In this document: positions 57,931-64,000 of the stretch, piece after piece
How the letters are laid out: every line of letters begins with the position of its first letter
Numbering within the stretch: position 1 is the first letter of the stretch
Origin: Variibacter gotjawalensis
GTDB lineage: Bacteria; Pseudomonadota; Alphaproteobacteria; Rhizobiales; Xanthobacteraceae
Length of the DNA stretch: 64,000 nucleotides
Reading direction: 5' to 3'
NCBI RefSeq assembly: GCF_002355335.1
Contig: NZ_AP014946.1
Location: 3,301,501 to 3,365,500 of the forward strand
Translations under genes and position numbers: made by a program
Notes under the pieces: model-generated
What the model saw: only the letters and a program-made list of their open reading frames with translations
Databases searched by the model: none
What the model was told of the DNA's origin: nothing

Positions 57931-58323
57931 CTACTCTTCGTCGTCCGGCGTGTCTTCCGGCGGCGTCAGGCCTTCGAGACCCTTCAGCAGCTCTTCTTCG
58001 GTCATGCGCTCGAGCACGACTTCGGTGTCGTCGGCGTCGATCTTCTGACCCGGCGAACCGATGAGCGGCACCGTCTCGGCTTCCGGCTCGTCGACTTCGA
58101 CGTATTTCTGCAGCGAGTGCACGAGATCCTCTTTCAGATCCTCGGGCGAAACGGTCTCTTCCGCGATCTCGCGGAGCGCAACGACCGGATTCTTGTCGTT
58201 GTCACGATCGACCGTGATCGGGGCTCCGGCGGACACCATGCGGGCGCGGTGGCTGGCGAGAAGCACCAGCTCGAAACGGTTCTCTACTTTGTCGATGCAG
58301 TCTTCGACAGTGACGCGGGCCAT
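57931..58323 (-). CDS. rpoZ: RNA polymerase omega subunit
   Basis: 130 aa. N-terminal [20 protein letters not shown] and the conserved [15 protein letters not shown]...[14 protein letters not shown]; the family core is about 70 aa and the remainder is an acidic extension (ending PDDEE) longer than in E. coli but usual in alphaproteobacteria. RBS AAGGAG precedes the ATG. Ends in the terminator at 57881. Confidence 0.96.
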   Translation of the reverse strand: MARVTVEDCIDKVENRFELVLLASHRARMVSAGAPITVDRDNDKNPVVALREIAEETVSPEDLKEDLVHSLQKYVEVDEPEAETVPLIGSPGQKIDADDTEVVLERMTEEELLKGLEGLTPPEDTPDDEE

Positions 58324-58580
58324 GTCCGATCACTCCTTGTGCATGGATTGTGGGCTGTTGTTGCGTTGCAGCTAGCGGCATTGAGCCGAAAGTTCAAGCA
58401 TAAACTGCGGAAGTGCCAGTGAAATCCTCTGGCGAGTGCTCAACCGTTCTGATAGGAACCATTGTGCTTTCTCGTTGAAGCAGCATACGGGTGCATTGCA
58501 TTGAATTGCCGGGGCAATTGCGCCGAAGAAAAATAAGAAACGGCCTCCACAACAAGAGCAAGAATTAAGAGAGATTTGAA

Positions 58581-59225
58581 ATGGCTAGCAACTTAGAGAA
58601 GACCGCGCTTTTTATTGACGGTGCCAACCTCTACGCCACCGCCCGCGCTCTAGGCTTCGAAATCGACTACAAGCGCCTCCTGAAAGAGTTTCAGGCCGAC
58701 TATAATCTCCTTCGTGCACAGTATTATACTACCGTGTCGGAAGATCAGGAATATTCCTCGATCCGCCCGCTGATCGATTGGCTCGATTACAACGGTTTCA
58801 CGGTCGTCACCAAGGCGACGCGCGAATATGCCGACGCCAACGGCCGCCGCAAGACCAAGGCGAACATCGATATCGAATTGACGGTCGACGCGATGGAGAT
58901 CGCTCCGCACATCGACCACATGATTCTCTTCTCGGGTGACGGCGACTTCCGCCGCCTGATCGCGGCCGTACAGCGTCATGGCGTCCGCGTGACCGCGATC
59001 TCGACCATCTCGACCCAGCCTCCGATGATCGCCGATGAACTCCGCCGCCAGGTCGACAAGTTCATCGATCTCGCCGACCTGCAGAGCAAGATCGGCCGTG
59101 ACCTGTCGGATCGCCCGCATCGCGAGCCGCGCGAGGGAGCACGTGATCCGCGCCAGCACACGCCGCAATTCTTGCAGCGCTCGCCGCAGCGGGCTATGGC
59201 GGACGACGAAATCGACAACGACTGA
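58581..59225 (+). CDS. NYN domain nuclease-like protein (LabA/DUF88 family)
   Basis: 214 aa. PIN-like NYN domain: TALFIDGANLYATARAL (first Asp), then ANIDIELTVDAME and the acid pair in MILFSGDGDFRRL; these Asp residues form the metal site. Ends in a charged tail. Family members cleave or bind RNA in diverse roles. Six bases before the UDG gene, so probably co-transcribed. Confidence 0.88.
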   Translation: MASNLEKTALFIDGANLYATARALGFEIDYKRLLKEFQADYNLLRAQYYTTVSEDQEYSSIRPLIDWLDYNGFTVVTKATREYADANGRRKTKANIDIELTVDAMEIAPHIDHMILFSGDGDFRRLIAAVQRHGVRVTAISTISTQPPMIADELRRQVDKFIDLADLQSKIGRDLSDRPHREPREGARDPRQHTPQFLQRSPQRAMADDEIDND

Positions 59226-59231
59226 GTTTGA

Positions 59232-59876
59232 ATGCAAGACGCAGCGGGACCCGGCCCGGACTGCTCCCGCTGTCCTCGCCTCAAAGACTTTCGCGATCAC
59301 TGGCGCGAGCGTGAGCCGTCCTGGTTCAACTCGCCCGTGCCGGCCTTCGGGCCGAAGTCGGCCCGACTCGCCGTCATCGGCCTCGCGCCGGGTTTGCGCG
59401 GCGCCAATCGCACAGGTCGGCCCTTCACGGGCGACTACGCAGGCGAACTCCTCTACTCGACCCTGATCAAATACGGCTTCGCGCGCGGCAAGTTCGAAGC
59501 GCGCCCGGATGATTCTCTCGAACTTCTCGATTGCCGCATCGTCAACGCGGTGCGTTGCGTGCCGCCCGGTAACAAGCCGACGCCGCTCGAGATCAAGACC
59601 TGCCGCGATTTCCTAACACCCGAAATCGAAATCATGCCGAACCTCAAGGCGATCGTGACACTCGGCAAAATCGCGCACGACAGCGTGGTCGCTGCGCTCG
59701 CCGCGAAACCGTCACGGGTGAAATTCGGCCACGCGGCTGAGCACGACATCGACGGCATCGCGATGTTCGACAGCTATCACTGCTCGCGCCTCAACACGAA
59801 CACCGGCACGTTGACGACGCCAATGTTTCACGACGTCTTCGCGGCCGTCCGCAAGCGGCTCGGTCAGCTCAAGTAG
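59232..59876 (+). CDS. uracil-DNA glycosylase, family 5 (UDGb)
   Basis: 214 aa. Motif A region AVIGLAPGLRGANRTGRPFT (the G-L-A-P-G of family 5, with the catalytic residue following), iron-sulfur cysteines CSRCPRL near the N-terminus with a later pair (CRIVNAVRC and CRDF), and motif 3 SYHCSRLNTNTG. Removes uracil and hypoxanthine-type lesions. Overlaps the convergent peroxiredoxin gene by 13 bases. Confidence 0.9.
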   Translation: MQDAAGPGPDCSRCPRLKDFRDHWREREPSWFNSPVPAFGPKSARLAVIGLAPGLRGANRTGRPFTGDYAGELLYSTLIKYGFARGKFEARPDDSLELLDCRIVNAVRCVPPGNKPTPLEIKTCRDFLTPEIEIMPNLKAIVTLGKIAHDSVVAALAAKPSRVKFGHAAEHDIDGIAMFDSYHCSRLNTNTGTLTTPMFHDVFAAVRKRLGQLK

Positions 59877-60427
59877 TCGACGACGTCCTCGGCGCTCTTG
59901 TCCGGCGGGAACACGGGGTAAAACACCTTCTCGATCACACCGTCGCGTACAATCAGCGTGATGCGCTTGATGAGCGTCATGCCGTCGACCGTGAAGGTCG
60001 GCAGATTGAGTTCCGTCGCGAGCCTCAGATCCGCATCGGAGAGCAGCGCGAACGGCAGATGCAGCCGCGTCGCGGCTTCCTGCTGATACGCGGTGTCCTG
60101 CGTGGACAGCCCGTAGAGATGCGTCACACCGCGCTCGCGCAGCGCCGCGAAATGGTCGCGGAAGGAGCACGACTGCGGTGTGCAGCCACGCGCACCCGGG
60201 ATCGCATCCCAGCCCGTCGGCAACGCGACGCCGGGCACACCGGTGCGCGGATAGACGTAAACGATCGTCATTCCCTTCAACGCCGACAAATCGATCTGGC
60301 TGCCATCGGTCGCGAGCAGTGACACGGACGGCATCCGCATGCCCGTGAGATGCGCGGCTGCGCCGTCGTCGATCGGCGACGGAAGGTCTTCCGGAAGCAC
60401 GAGCGGGTTATGCGGCGCCTGTGTCAT
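59864..60427 (-). CDS. peroxiredoxin (PrxQ-like, with inserted loop)
   Basis: 187 aa. Thioredoxin-fold motif IVYVYPRTGVPG, then a loop of about 15 residues before GCTPQSCSFRDHFAAL, whose C-x4-C gives peroxidatic and resolving cysteines; normal PrxQ proteins lack this loop between P-x-G and the Cys. Reduces peroxides with thiol donors. Second gene of a VOC-peroxiredoxin operon (16-base gap), with the structured leader at 60879-61012 before VOC. Confidence 0.85.
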   Translation of the reverse strand: MTQAPHNPLVLPEDLPSPIDDGAAAHLTGMRMPSVSLLATDGSQIDLSALKGMTIVYVYPRTGVPGVALPTGWDAIPGARGCTPQSCSFRDHFAALRERGVTHLYGLSTQDTAYQQEAATRLHLPFALLSDADLRLATELNLPTFTVDGMTLIKRITLIVRDGVIEKVFYPVFPPDKSAEDVVDYLS

Positions 60428-60443
60428 GCGCTCTCTCCTTGGG

Positions 60444-60830
60444 TCATTTGACGTAAGAGATGAATTCCATCAGCGAGCCGTCGGGATCGCGGAAATAAAC
60501 GCTCGTCCCGTGGTCGCCGCGCCCGAAGCGCTGCATCGGCCCACGCTCGATCGCGACCTTGTGCTTCTCGAGATGTGCGATGGCGTCCGCGATCGGCCCG
60601 CGCCATTCGAAGCAGAGGTCGCTATTGCCGGGCTGCACCGGCAATCGCGCCACTTCTGCCGGCTTCAGGCCCGGGCCATGCAAGTTGAGCTGAACATCCC
60701 CGAGCCGATAAACGAAACCGACCGTCTCGCGCGCCACGACCTCCATCCCGATCACGTCGCGATAGAACGCGTTGGAGCGCTCCCATTCGGAAACATGGAT
60801 GACGCAGTGGTCGAACCGGGTCGGCAACAT
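60444..60830 (-). CDS. VOC/glyoxalase family protein
   Basis: 128 aa. Starts PTRFDHCVIHVSEWERSNAFY (the F-D-H metal-binding His start of VOC), then GFVYRLGDVQLNLH, and the second metal Glu in GSLMEFISYV. Metal-dependent VOC fold, function unresolved (isomerase, dioxygenase or resistance). ATG at 60830 is chosen because upstream in-frame codons run through the terminator hairpin; a longer frame to 60914 exists. Confidence 0.85.
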   Translation of the reverse strand: MLPTRFDHCVIHVSEWERSNAFYRDVIGMEVVARETVGFVYRLGDVQLNLHGPGLKPAEVARLPVQPGNSDLCFEWRGPIADAIAHLEKHKVAIERGPMQRFGRGDHGTSVYFRDPDGSLMEFISYVK

Positions 60831-60878
60831 GGGAATGCGCTCGCGTTGAAGTTCGTCGATACCGCATCCCTGAGCATG

Positions 60879-60908
60879 AAAAAAGCCCCGCGGTTGCCCG
60901 CGAGGCTT
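60879..60908 (-). terminator. Rho-independent terminator just upstream of the VOC gene
   Basis: On the minus strand: stem AAGCC-U-CGCGG / CCGCG-G-GGCUU (5 + 5 bp with one mismatch, loop GCAA), followed immediately by six U. It ends the structured RNA described next, 49 bases before the VOC ATG, as either a leader attenuator or the 3' end of a small RNA. Confidence 0.82.
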
Positions 60909-61012
60909 ACGCATATGACGGTCGGCGGACCGTCGCGTGAGGGAGTCTGGTCCGCCTCACGGGGAAGCGGACCAGACAAGGGCTGGACTCGTGGGGACGA
61001 ATACTCCAGCCC
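60879..61012 (-). ncRNA. candidate structured small RNA or attenuator leader
   Basis: About 134 nt on the minus strand with three strong hairpins, 5' to 3': (1) GGGCUGGA-type stem, 8 bp (61005-61012 / 60980-60987), topped by a 4-bp stem UCGU/ACGA with loop CCCC; (2) perfect 11-bp stem GUCUGGUCCGC / GCGGACCAGAC (60967-60977 / 60945-60955) with loop UUCCCCGUGAG; (3) GACGGUC / GACCGUC, 7 bp (60928-60934 / 60917-60923), loop CGCC; then the terminator. Exposed C-rich loops resemble anti-Shine-Dalgarno seeds. A weak -10 (GATAT) lies near 61017. No protein frame explains it. Not tmRNA (no TTCGAA-type T-loop with CCA, no tag frame), 6S, SRP or RNase P by inspection. Related to no family I can name. 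Confidence 0.6.
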
Positions 61013-61078
61013 CATATCGAAGCACCGGCGTGGGCACCCCTAGTTTTGGGGAGCTACGTACGCGGCAGAAAGCGGTTT

Positions 61079-61110
61079 CACCGGGCGCGAACTTTTTTAC
61101 GCGCCCGGTG
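61079..61110. other. perfect 11-bp inverted repeat with a T-run loop
   Basis: CACCGGGCGCG / CGCGCCCGGTG (61079-61089, 61100-61110), loop AACTTTTTTA. It precedes the structured RNA by about 70 bases. As DNA it could be a cruciform or operator; as RNA, a stable stem. No U run follows on either strand, so it is not a standard terminator. Confidence 0.55.
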
Positions 61111-61135
61111 TCTCGGCACTCTGGAACAACTCATT

Positions 61136-61276
61136 GTCATTCCGGGGCGCACAGTTTGCGCAGCAAACGAAGCGAGCCCGGAATCCATAATCACAGTGCC
61201 TGCGATTGAACGTTCGAGGCTATGGATCCCGGACAGCCGCCTGGCTCGCTGCGCGAGCGGCAGCTTCCGGGATGAC
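61136..61276. repeat. dispersed palindromic repeat, family A, copy 2
   Basis: About 141 bases from GTCATTCCGG to CCGGGATGAC, with a central CTATGGATCCCGG, matching the ends and core of 7304-7450. One base differs in the left end. It lies between the structured RNA and the DUF4394 gene. Confidence 0.78.
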
Positions 61277-61292
61277 GCTCCGAGATGTCGCG

Positions 61293-62087
61293 TCAGTTCA
61301 TCCAGGCGATGTCGGTGAGGTTGCCCGACAGGCCCTCGATTTTACCGACAGCCGTCGCCTTACCGGTCTTAAGATCGACCGAGTGGAGTGCGCCTCCGGC
61401 AACCAGCCAAGCGTCGTTCTTGTCGCCGGCGCTTGCTCCAATTTCGAACGCAACCGGACCCGTAACAGTGACGCCGAGCGAGCCGATCGTGTTCAAGACG
61501 CCGTCATTCGGCGGAGCCTGCGAGACGAGCGAGCCGGTCGTCGCGTCGATGTTGTAAAGCGCCGTTGCGGTCGGCTTTGCGCCGCCCTTCAGCGAGTTGG
61601 TGTAAGCACCGGCAACGACCTTCGGGGTCTTGCCTGCGTTGGCATCGCCTTCCTTGAACTTGTGCGAGCCATCGACCATCGCCTTGCCGTCATCGACGTT
61701 GATGCGGAGGCTGACGCCTTCAGAGCTCATCAGGCGCAGACGGTCGGCGACCGGATTGAAGTCGAACGTCGTCATGACGCCGGCCTTCCAGCTTTCCGAC
61801 AGCTTGCTCTTCATCGTCGCCTTGCCGGTCTTCGGATCAATCGTGACGATGTTGCCGTCACCCGCGATGCCGTACAGCATGCCATCGGCCGGGCGAACGT
61901 CGATACCAAGGATCGGGCCAGCGCCCGAGATTTCGACCTTGGACGTCACCTTCTTGGCAGCCGGATCGATCATCACCAGCGTCTTGCCGTCGACGAGGCC
62001 GACGACCTGCGCATGCGCGCCACCTGCAGCGAAAAGAGCAACAGCGAGCGTTCCGGCAGCAACGCCGGCTTTCAAAGTCTTGATCAT
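61293..62087 (-). CDS. exported DUF4394 domain protein
   Basis: 264 aa. Signal peptide ending ALFAAGGAHA. Mature part shows DUF4394 features: VDGKTLVMIDPAAKKV, ILGIDVRPADGMLYGIAG, FDFNPVADRLRLMSSEG, LVAGGALHSVDLKTGKA; a beta-propeller-like repeat of strand pairs. Function unknown; secreted or periplasmic. Confidence 0.85.
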   Translation of the reverse strand: MIKTLKAGVAAGTLAVALFAAGGAHAQVVGLVDGKTLVMIDPAAKKVTSKVEISGAGPILGIDVRPADGMLYGIAGDGNIVTIDPKTGKATMKSKLSESWKAGVMTTFDFNPVADRLRLMSSEGVSLRINVDDGKAMVDGSHKFKEGDANAGKTPKVVAGAYTNSLKGGAKPTATALYNIDATTGSLVSQAPPNDGVLNTIGSLGVTVTGPVAFEIGASAGDKNDAWLVAGGALHSVDLKTGKATAVGKIEGLSGNLTDIAWMN

Positions 62088-62213
62088 GTATTGGATCTCC
62101 CCGTGATGAGCGGGCGATTTTTCGCCCCTACGAACACGCTGAGAGCTACGCGCCAAACGGCGCGAGGTTGCGCGTCTGCGGTTTTCCGTCGCACACGATT
62201 TGTTGCGTGAAAC

Positions 62214-62687
62214 TTATCCGCGGTCGCGGAGTAGCCGTCCTTTTTCGCGGTCCCACGTCCGCTTCTTGTCGGTCTCGCGCTTGTCGTGGAGCTGCTTGCC
62301 CTTGGCGACCGCGACCTCGACCTTCGCCCTACCCTTCTCGTTGAAGAACAGCCGCATCGGGATGAGCGTCATGCCCTCGCGATCGACTGCGATCGACAGC
62401 TTGCCGATCTCACGCTTGTGCAGCAGCAGCTTCCGAGGCCGCTTCGGCGTGTGATTGAACTGCGCAGCCTGCAGATACTCCGGAATATTCGCGTTGATCA
62501 GCCAGAGCTCGCCGTCCTTCGGCGCGACATACGACTCCGCAATCGTCGCCTTGCCGACGCGCAGCGATTTGACCTCGGTGCCCGTGAGCACGATGCCGGC
62601 TTCGAACTTATCGCCGACCGCGTAATTGAAACGGGCCTTGCGATTGTCCGCGATGATTTTCGTATTTGGATCGGCTTTGCGCGCCAT
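62214..62687 (-). CDS. smpB: SsrA-binding protein
   Basis: 157 aa. [39 protein letters not shown], and the tail [20 protein letters not shown] with the K-R-x-x-D basic stretch that acts in the decoding centre. Carries tmRNA to stalled ribosomes. The tmRNA gene is not seen in this window. Confidence 0.97.
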   Translation of the reverse strand: MARKADPNTKIIADNRKARFNYAVGDKFEAGIVLTGTEVKSLRVGKATIAESYVAPKDGELWLINANIPEYLQAAQFNHTPKRPRKLLLHKREIGKLSIAVDREGMTLIPMRLFFNEKGRAKVEVAVAKGKQLHDKRETDKKRTWDREKGRLLRDRG

Positions 62688-62762
62688 TACTCAAACTCCG
62701 GCGCGCAACATGGCGATGATCGCGGCGAAAGCAAGCCGCGATCCGCTGTGCGCAGCGCTTTA

Positions 62763-63650
62763 CTAGTTCAAAAGCCCCGCAAAGGTCATTGCTTTGCGGA
62801 TCGCTTCCTTTGCGGCCGGCGTGACCGGCGTCATCGGCAAACGGATCTCTTCGTTGCAGCGGCCGAGCAGTGAAAGCCCCGCCTTCGCACCTGTGAGGCC
62901 CGGCTCCAGGAACACTGCATCGTGCAGGGGCGTCAGGCGATCCTGGACGACGAGGGCTCCCGCGTAGTCGCCTGCGAGCGACTTCTTCTGCAGCTCGGCA
63001 CACAATGCCGGCGCAACGTTCGACACGACGGAAATGCAGCCGTGGCCTCCGGCCGCGTTGTAGGCGAGCGCCGTCATGTCCTCGCCGGAGAGCTGGACGA
63101 AATCGTTGCCGAGCGCGTGGCGCTGCTGCGAGACGCGCGCGAGGTTCGCGGTCGCATCCTTCACGCCCGCGATGTTCTTCAGCTCGTAAAGGCGCGCCAT
63201 CGTCGCGACGGACATGTCGATCACCGAGCGCGGCGGAATATTGTAGATGATGATCGGAATCCCGATCGCATCGTTGACCGCCTTGAAGTGCAGATAAAGC
63301 CCTTCCTGCGTCGGCTTGTTGTAGTACGGCGTGACAACGAGCACCGCGTTCGCACCGGCCTTCTCGGCGTGCTTGGCGAGGTCCACAGCTTCACGAGTCG
63401 AATTCGAGCCTGCGCCGGCGATGACCGGCACGCGGCCTTTCACCTCGGCCAGCGTCCACTCGACGACCTTCTTATGCTCCTCGTGATTGAGCGTCGGGCT
63501 TTCGCCCGTCGTGCCGACCGGCACGAGCCCCTGCGTGCCCTGCTCGATCTGCCAATTCACGAGCGCGCGCAGGGTCGCCTCATCGACCGCACCGTCTTTG
63601 AACGGCGTGACCATCGCGGTGTAGGAACCCCGGAATGTCGCTGCGGTCAT
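62763..63650 (-). CDS. dapA: 4-hydroxy-tetrahydrodipicolinate synthase
   Basis: 295 aa TIM barrel. Starts [34 protein letters not shown] (pyruvate site), Tyr in [15 protein letters not shown], Schiff-base Lys in [15 protein letters not shown]. Condenses pyruvate with aspartate semialdehyde for lysine and diaminopimelate. 76 bases upstream of smpB, same strand. Confidence 0.97.
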   Translation of the reverse strand: MTAATFRGSYTAMVTPFKDGAVDEATLRALVNWQIEQGTQGLVPVGTTGESPTLNHEEHKKVVEWTLAEVKGRVPVIAGAGSNSTREAVDLAKHAEKAGANAVLVVTPYYNKPTQEGLYLHFKAVNDAIGIPIIIYNIPPRSVIDMSVATMARLYELKNIAGVKDATANLARVSQQRHALGNDFVQLSGEDMTALAYNAAGGHGCISVVSNVAPALCAELQKKSLAGDYAGALVVQDRLTPLHDAVFLEPGLTGAKAGLSLLGRCNEEIRLPMTPVTPAAKEAIRKAMTFAGLLN

Positions 63651-63903
63651 GATGGCACCTCTTGGATTTGGCCTTTTGTTTAGCGTTTTGATTCGGCGGG
63701 CAAAAGGCAGAAACCACTGTATCCGCCAGAATTTGACCGCCCGGCAAGCCCGCCAAAGGCCTCTGGTGCGGCCAATTGACCGCCCGCCCCGCTTTCGCCT
63801 CTGTTTTAGGGCTCCTGTCGCCGAAATCCTGATTGGGTTAGCGTTTCGTCAACGGCTTGGGCGGAAAACCGAAGGACAGCTCCTTCGGTGGTGCAAGGAT
63901 AAT
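63651..63903. other. intergenic region between dapA and a divergent exported-protein gene
   Basis: 253 bases; should hold both promoters. AAGGATAATA precedes the ATG at 63904 as its ribosome binding site. No further feature stands out. Confidence 0.5.
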
Positions 63904-64000
63904 AATGACCCGCTTCGCACGAACTTGTCTGGCGTCTGCTTCCGCGCTGGCGATTGCCCTTGTGCTCTCGTCGCCGGCCGCGCACAGCCAAACGACCACA
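63904..64000 (+). CDS. exported protein, N-terminal fragment (possibly a lytic transglycosylase)
   Basis: First 32 codons, then the window ends. They encode a clear signal peptide (LASASALAIALVLSSPAA, cleavage near AHS). In relatives the gene divergent from dapA is often a soluble lytic murein transglycosylase, so this is the best guess from gene order; the sequence alone does not show it. Confidence 0.55.

Noticed and set aside
58432-58460. GTTC-TGATAG-GAAC near the NYN gene as an SOS box
   Set aside because: It is a palindrome with N6, not the GTTC-N7-GTTC direct repeat of alphaproteobacterial LexA.
60879-61012. Guanidine (mini-ykkC) or 6S RNA assignment
   Set aside because: The plus strand shows ACGG/ACGA near loops, but they are not closed by C-G in tetraloop position, and the terminator works only on the minus strand. 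The 6S single long bulged rod is not formed.
60879-61110. tmRNA (ssrA) candidate because smpB is close
   Set aside because: No GTTCGAATC-type T-loop, no CCA end, no tag frame like AANDNFAEEFAVAA on either strand, so not the split alphaproteobacterial tmRNA.

Overview
The window is a stretch of chromosome from a GC-rich alphaproteobacterium. The order Hyphomicrobiales (Rhizobiales), on the Bradyrhizobium/Xanthobacter side (a Pseudolabrys- or Variibacter-like genome), is my best inference. It rests on the gene neighbourhoods (gyrA-ssb-uvrA; rsh-pdxJ-acpS-lepB-lepB-rnc-era-recO; smpB-dapA), on two GTTC-N7-GTTC SOS boxes of the alphaproteobacterial LexA type, and on an HWE-type histidine kinase. 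I see no rRNA, tRNA, CRISPR array, insertion sequence or prophage.

Layout. 1-1828 is the 5' two thirds or so of gyrA (minus strand, running off the left edge). 2172-7249 holds a solute-binding protein, a hotdog thioesterase, an amidase, a small secreted protein, a glutathione transferase and a DUF2306 membrane protein. 7536-8054 is ssb with its own SOS box. 8319-10221 carries an HdeD-like protein, a small monooxygenase-fold protein and a TetR regulator divergent from a small membrane protein, with two copies of an 18-bp operator between them. 10218-12886 is an otnK-otnC-otnI cluster for four-carbon acid sugars. 13074-17200 has small secreted proteins, a BenE-type transporter, an SDR and a GAF/HWE histidine kinase. 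17314-20331 is uvrA with an SOS box.

20399-21789 is the clearest foreign patch: visibly AT-richer DNA with a ParA-like ATPase interrupted by an in-frame TGA and a partner gene overlapping it by four bases. 21908-45902 is mixed metabolism and transport: two alpha/beta hydrolases, a thiolase, a rhodanese, an acyltransferase, a 2-hydroxyacid dehydrogenase, an acyl-CoA ligase opposite a crotonase/GST/HCCA-isomerase set, DTW, MFS, TRIC, CorA, DUF2189, mntH, SDRs and a TctC-type binding protein. 45977-48253 is parC, so both type II topoisomerase A subunits lie in one window. 48400-49548 holds two related small secreted proteins. 50250-58323 is the conserved core block recO-era-rnc-lepB-lepB-acpS-pdxJ-rsh-rpoZ, all on the minus strand. 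58581-63650 has an NYN protein, a family 5 uracil-DNA glycosylase, a VOC-peroxiredoxin operon preceded by a strongly structured leader or small RNA, a DUF4394 protein, smpB and dapA. The right edge cuts the first 32 codons of an exported protein.

Most striking observations: (1) three strong hairpins plus a canonical terminator at 60879-61012 with no coding explanation; (2) the nonsense-interrupted ParA module; (3) SOS boxes on both ssb and uvrA although about 9 kb of other genes separates them; (4) Asn-Leu at the quinolone-pocket positions of both GyrA and ParC; (5) seven convergent gene pairs whose stop codons interlock in exactly four bases; (6) a perfect hairpin hiding the ribosome binding site of a DUF2189 gene.
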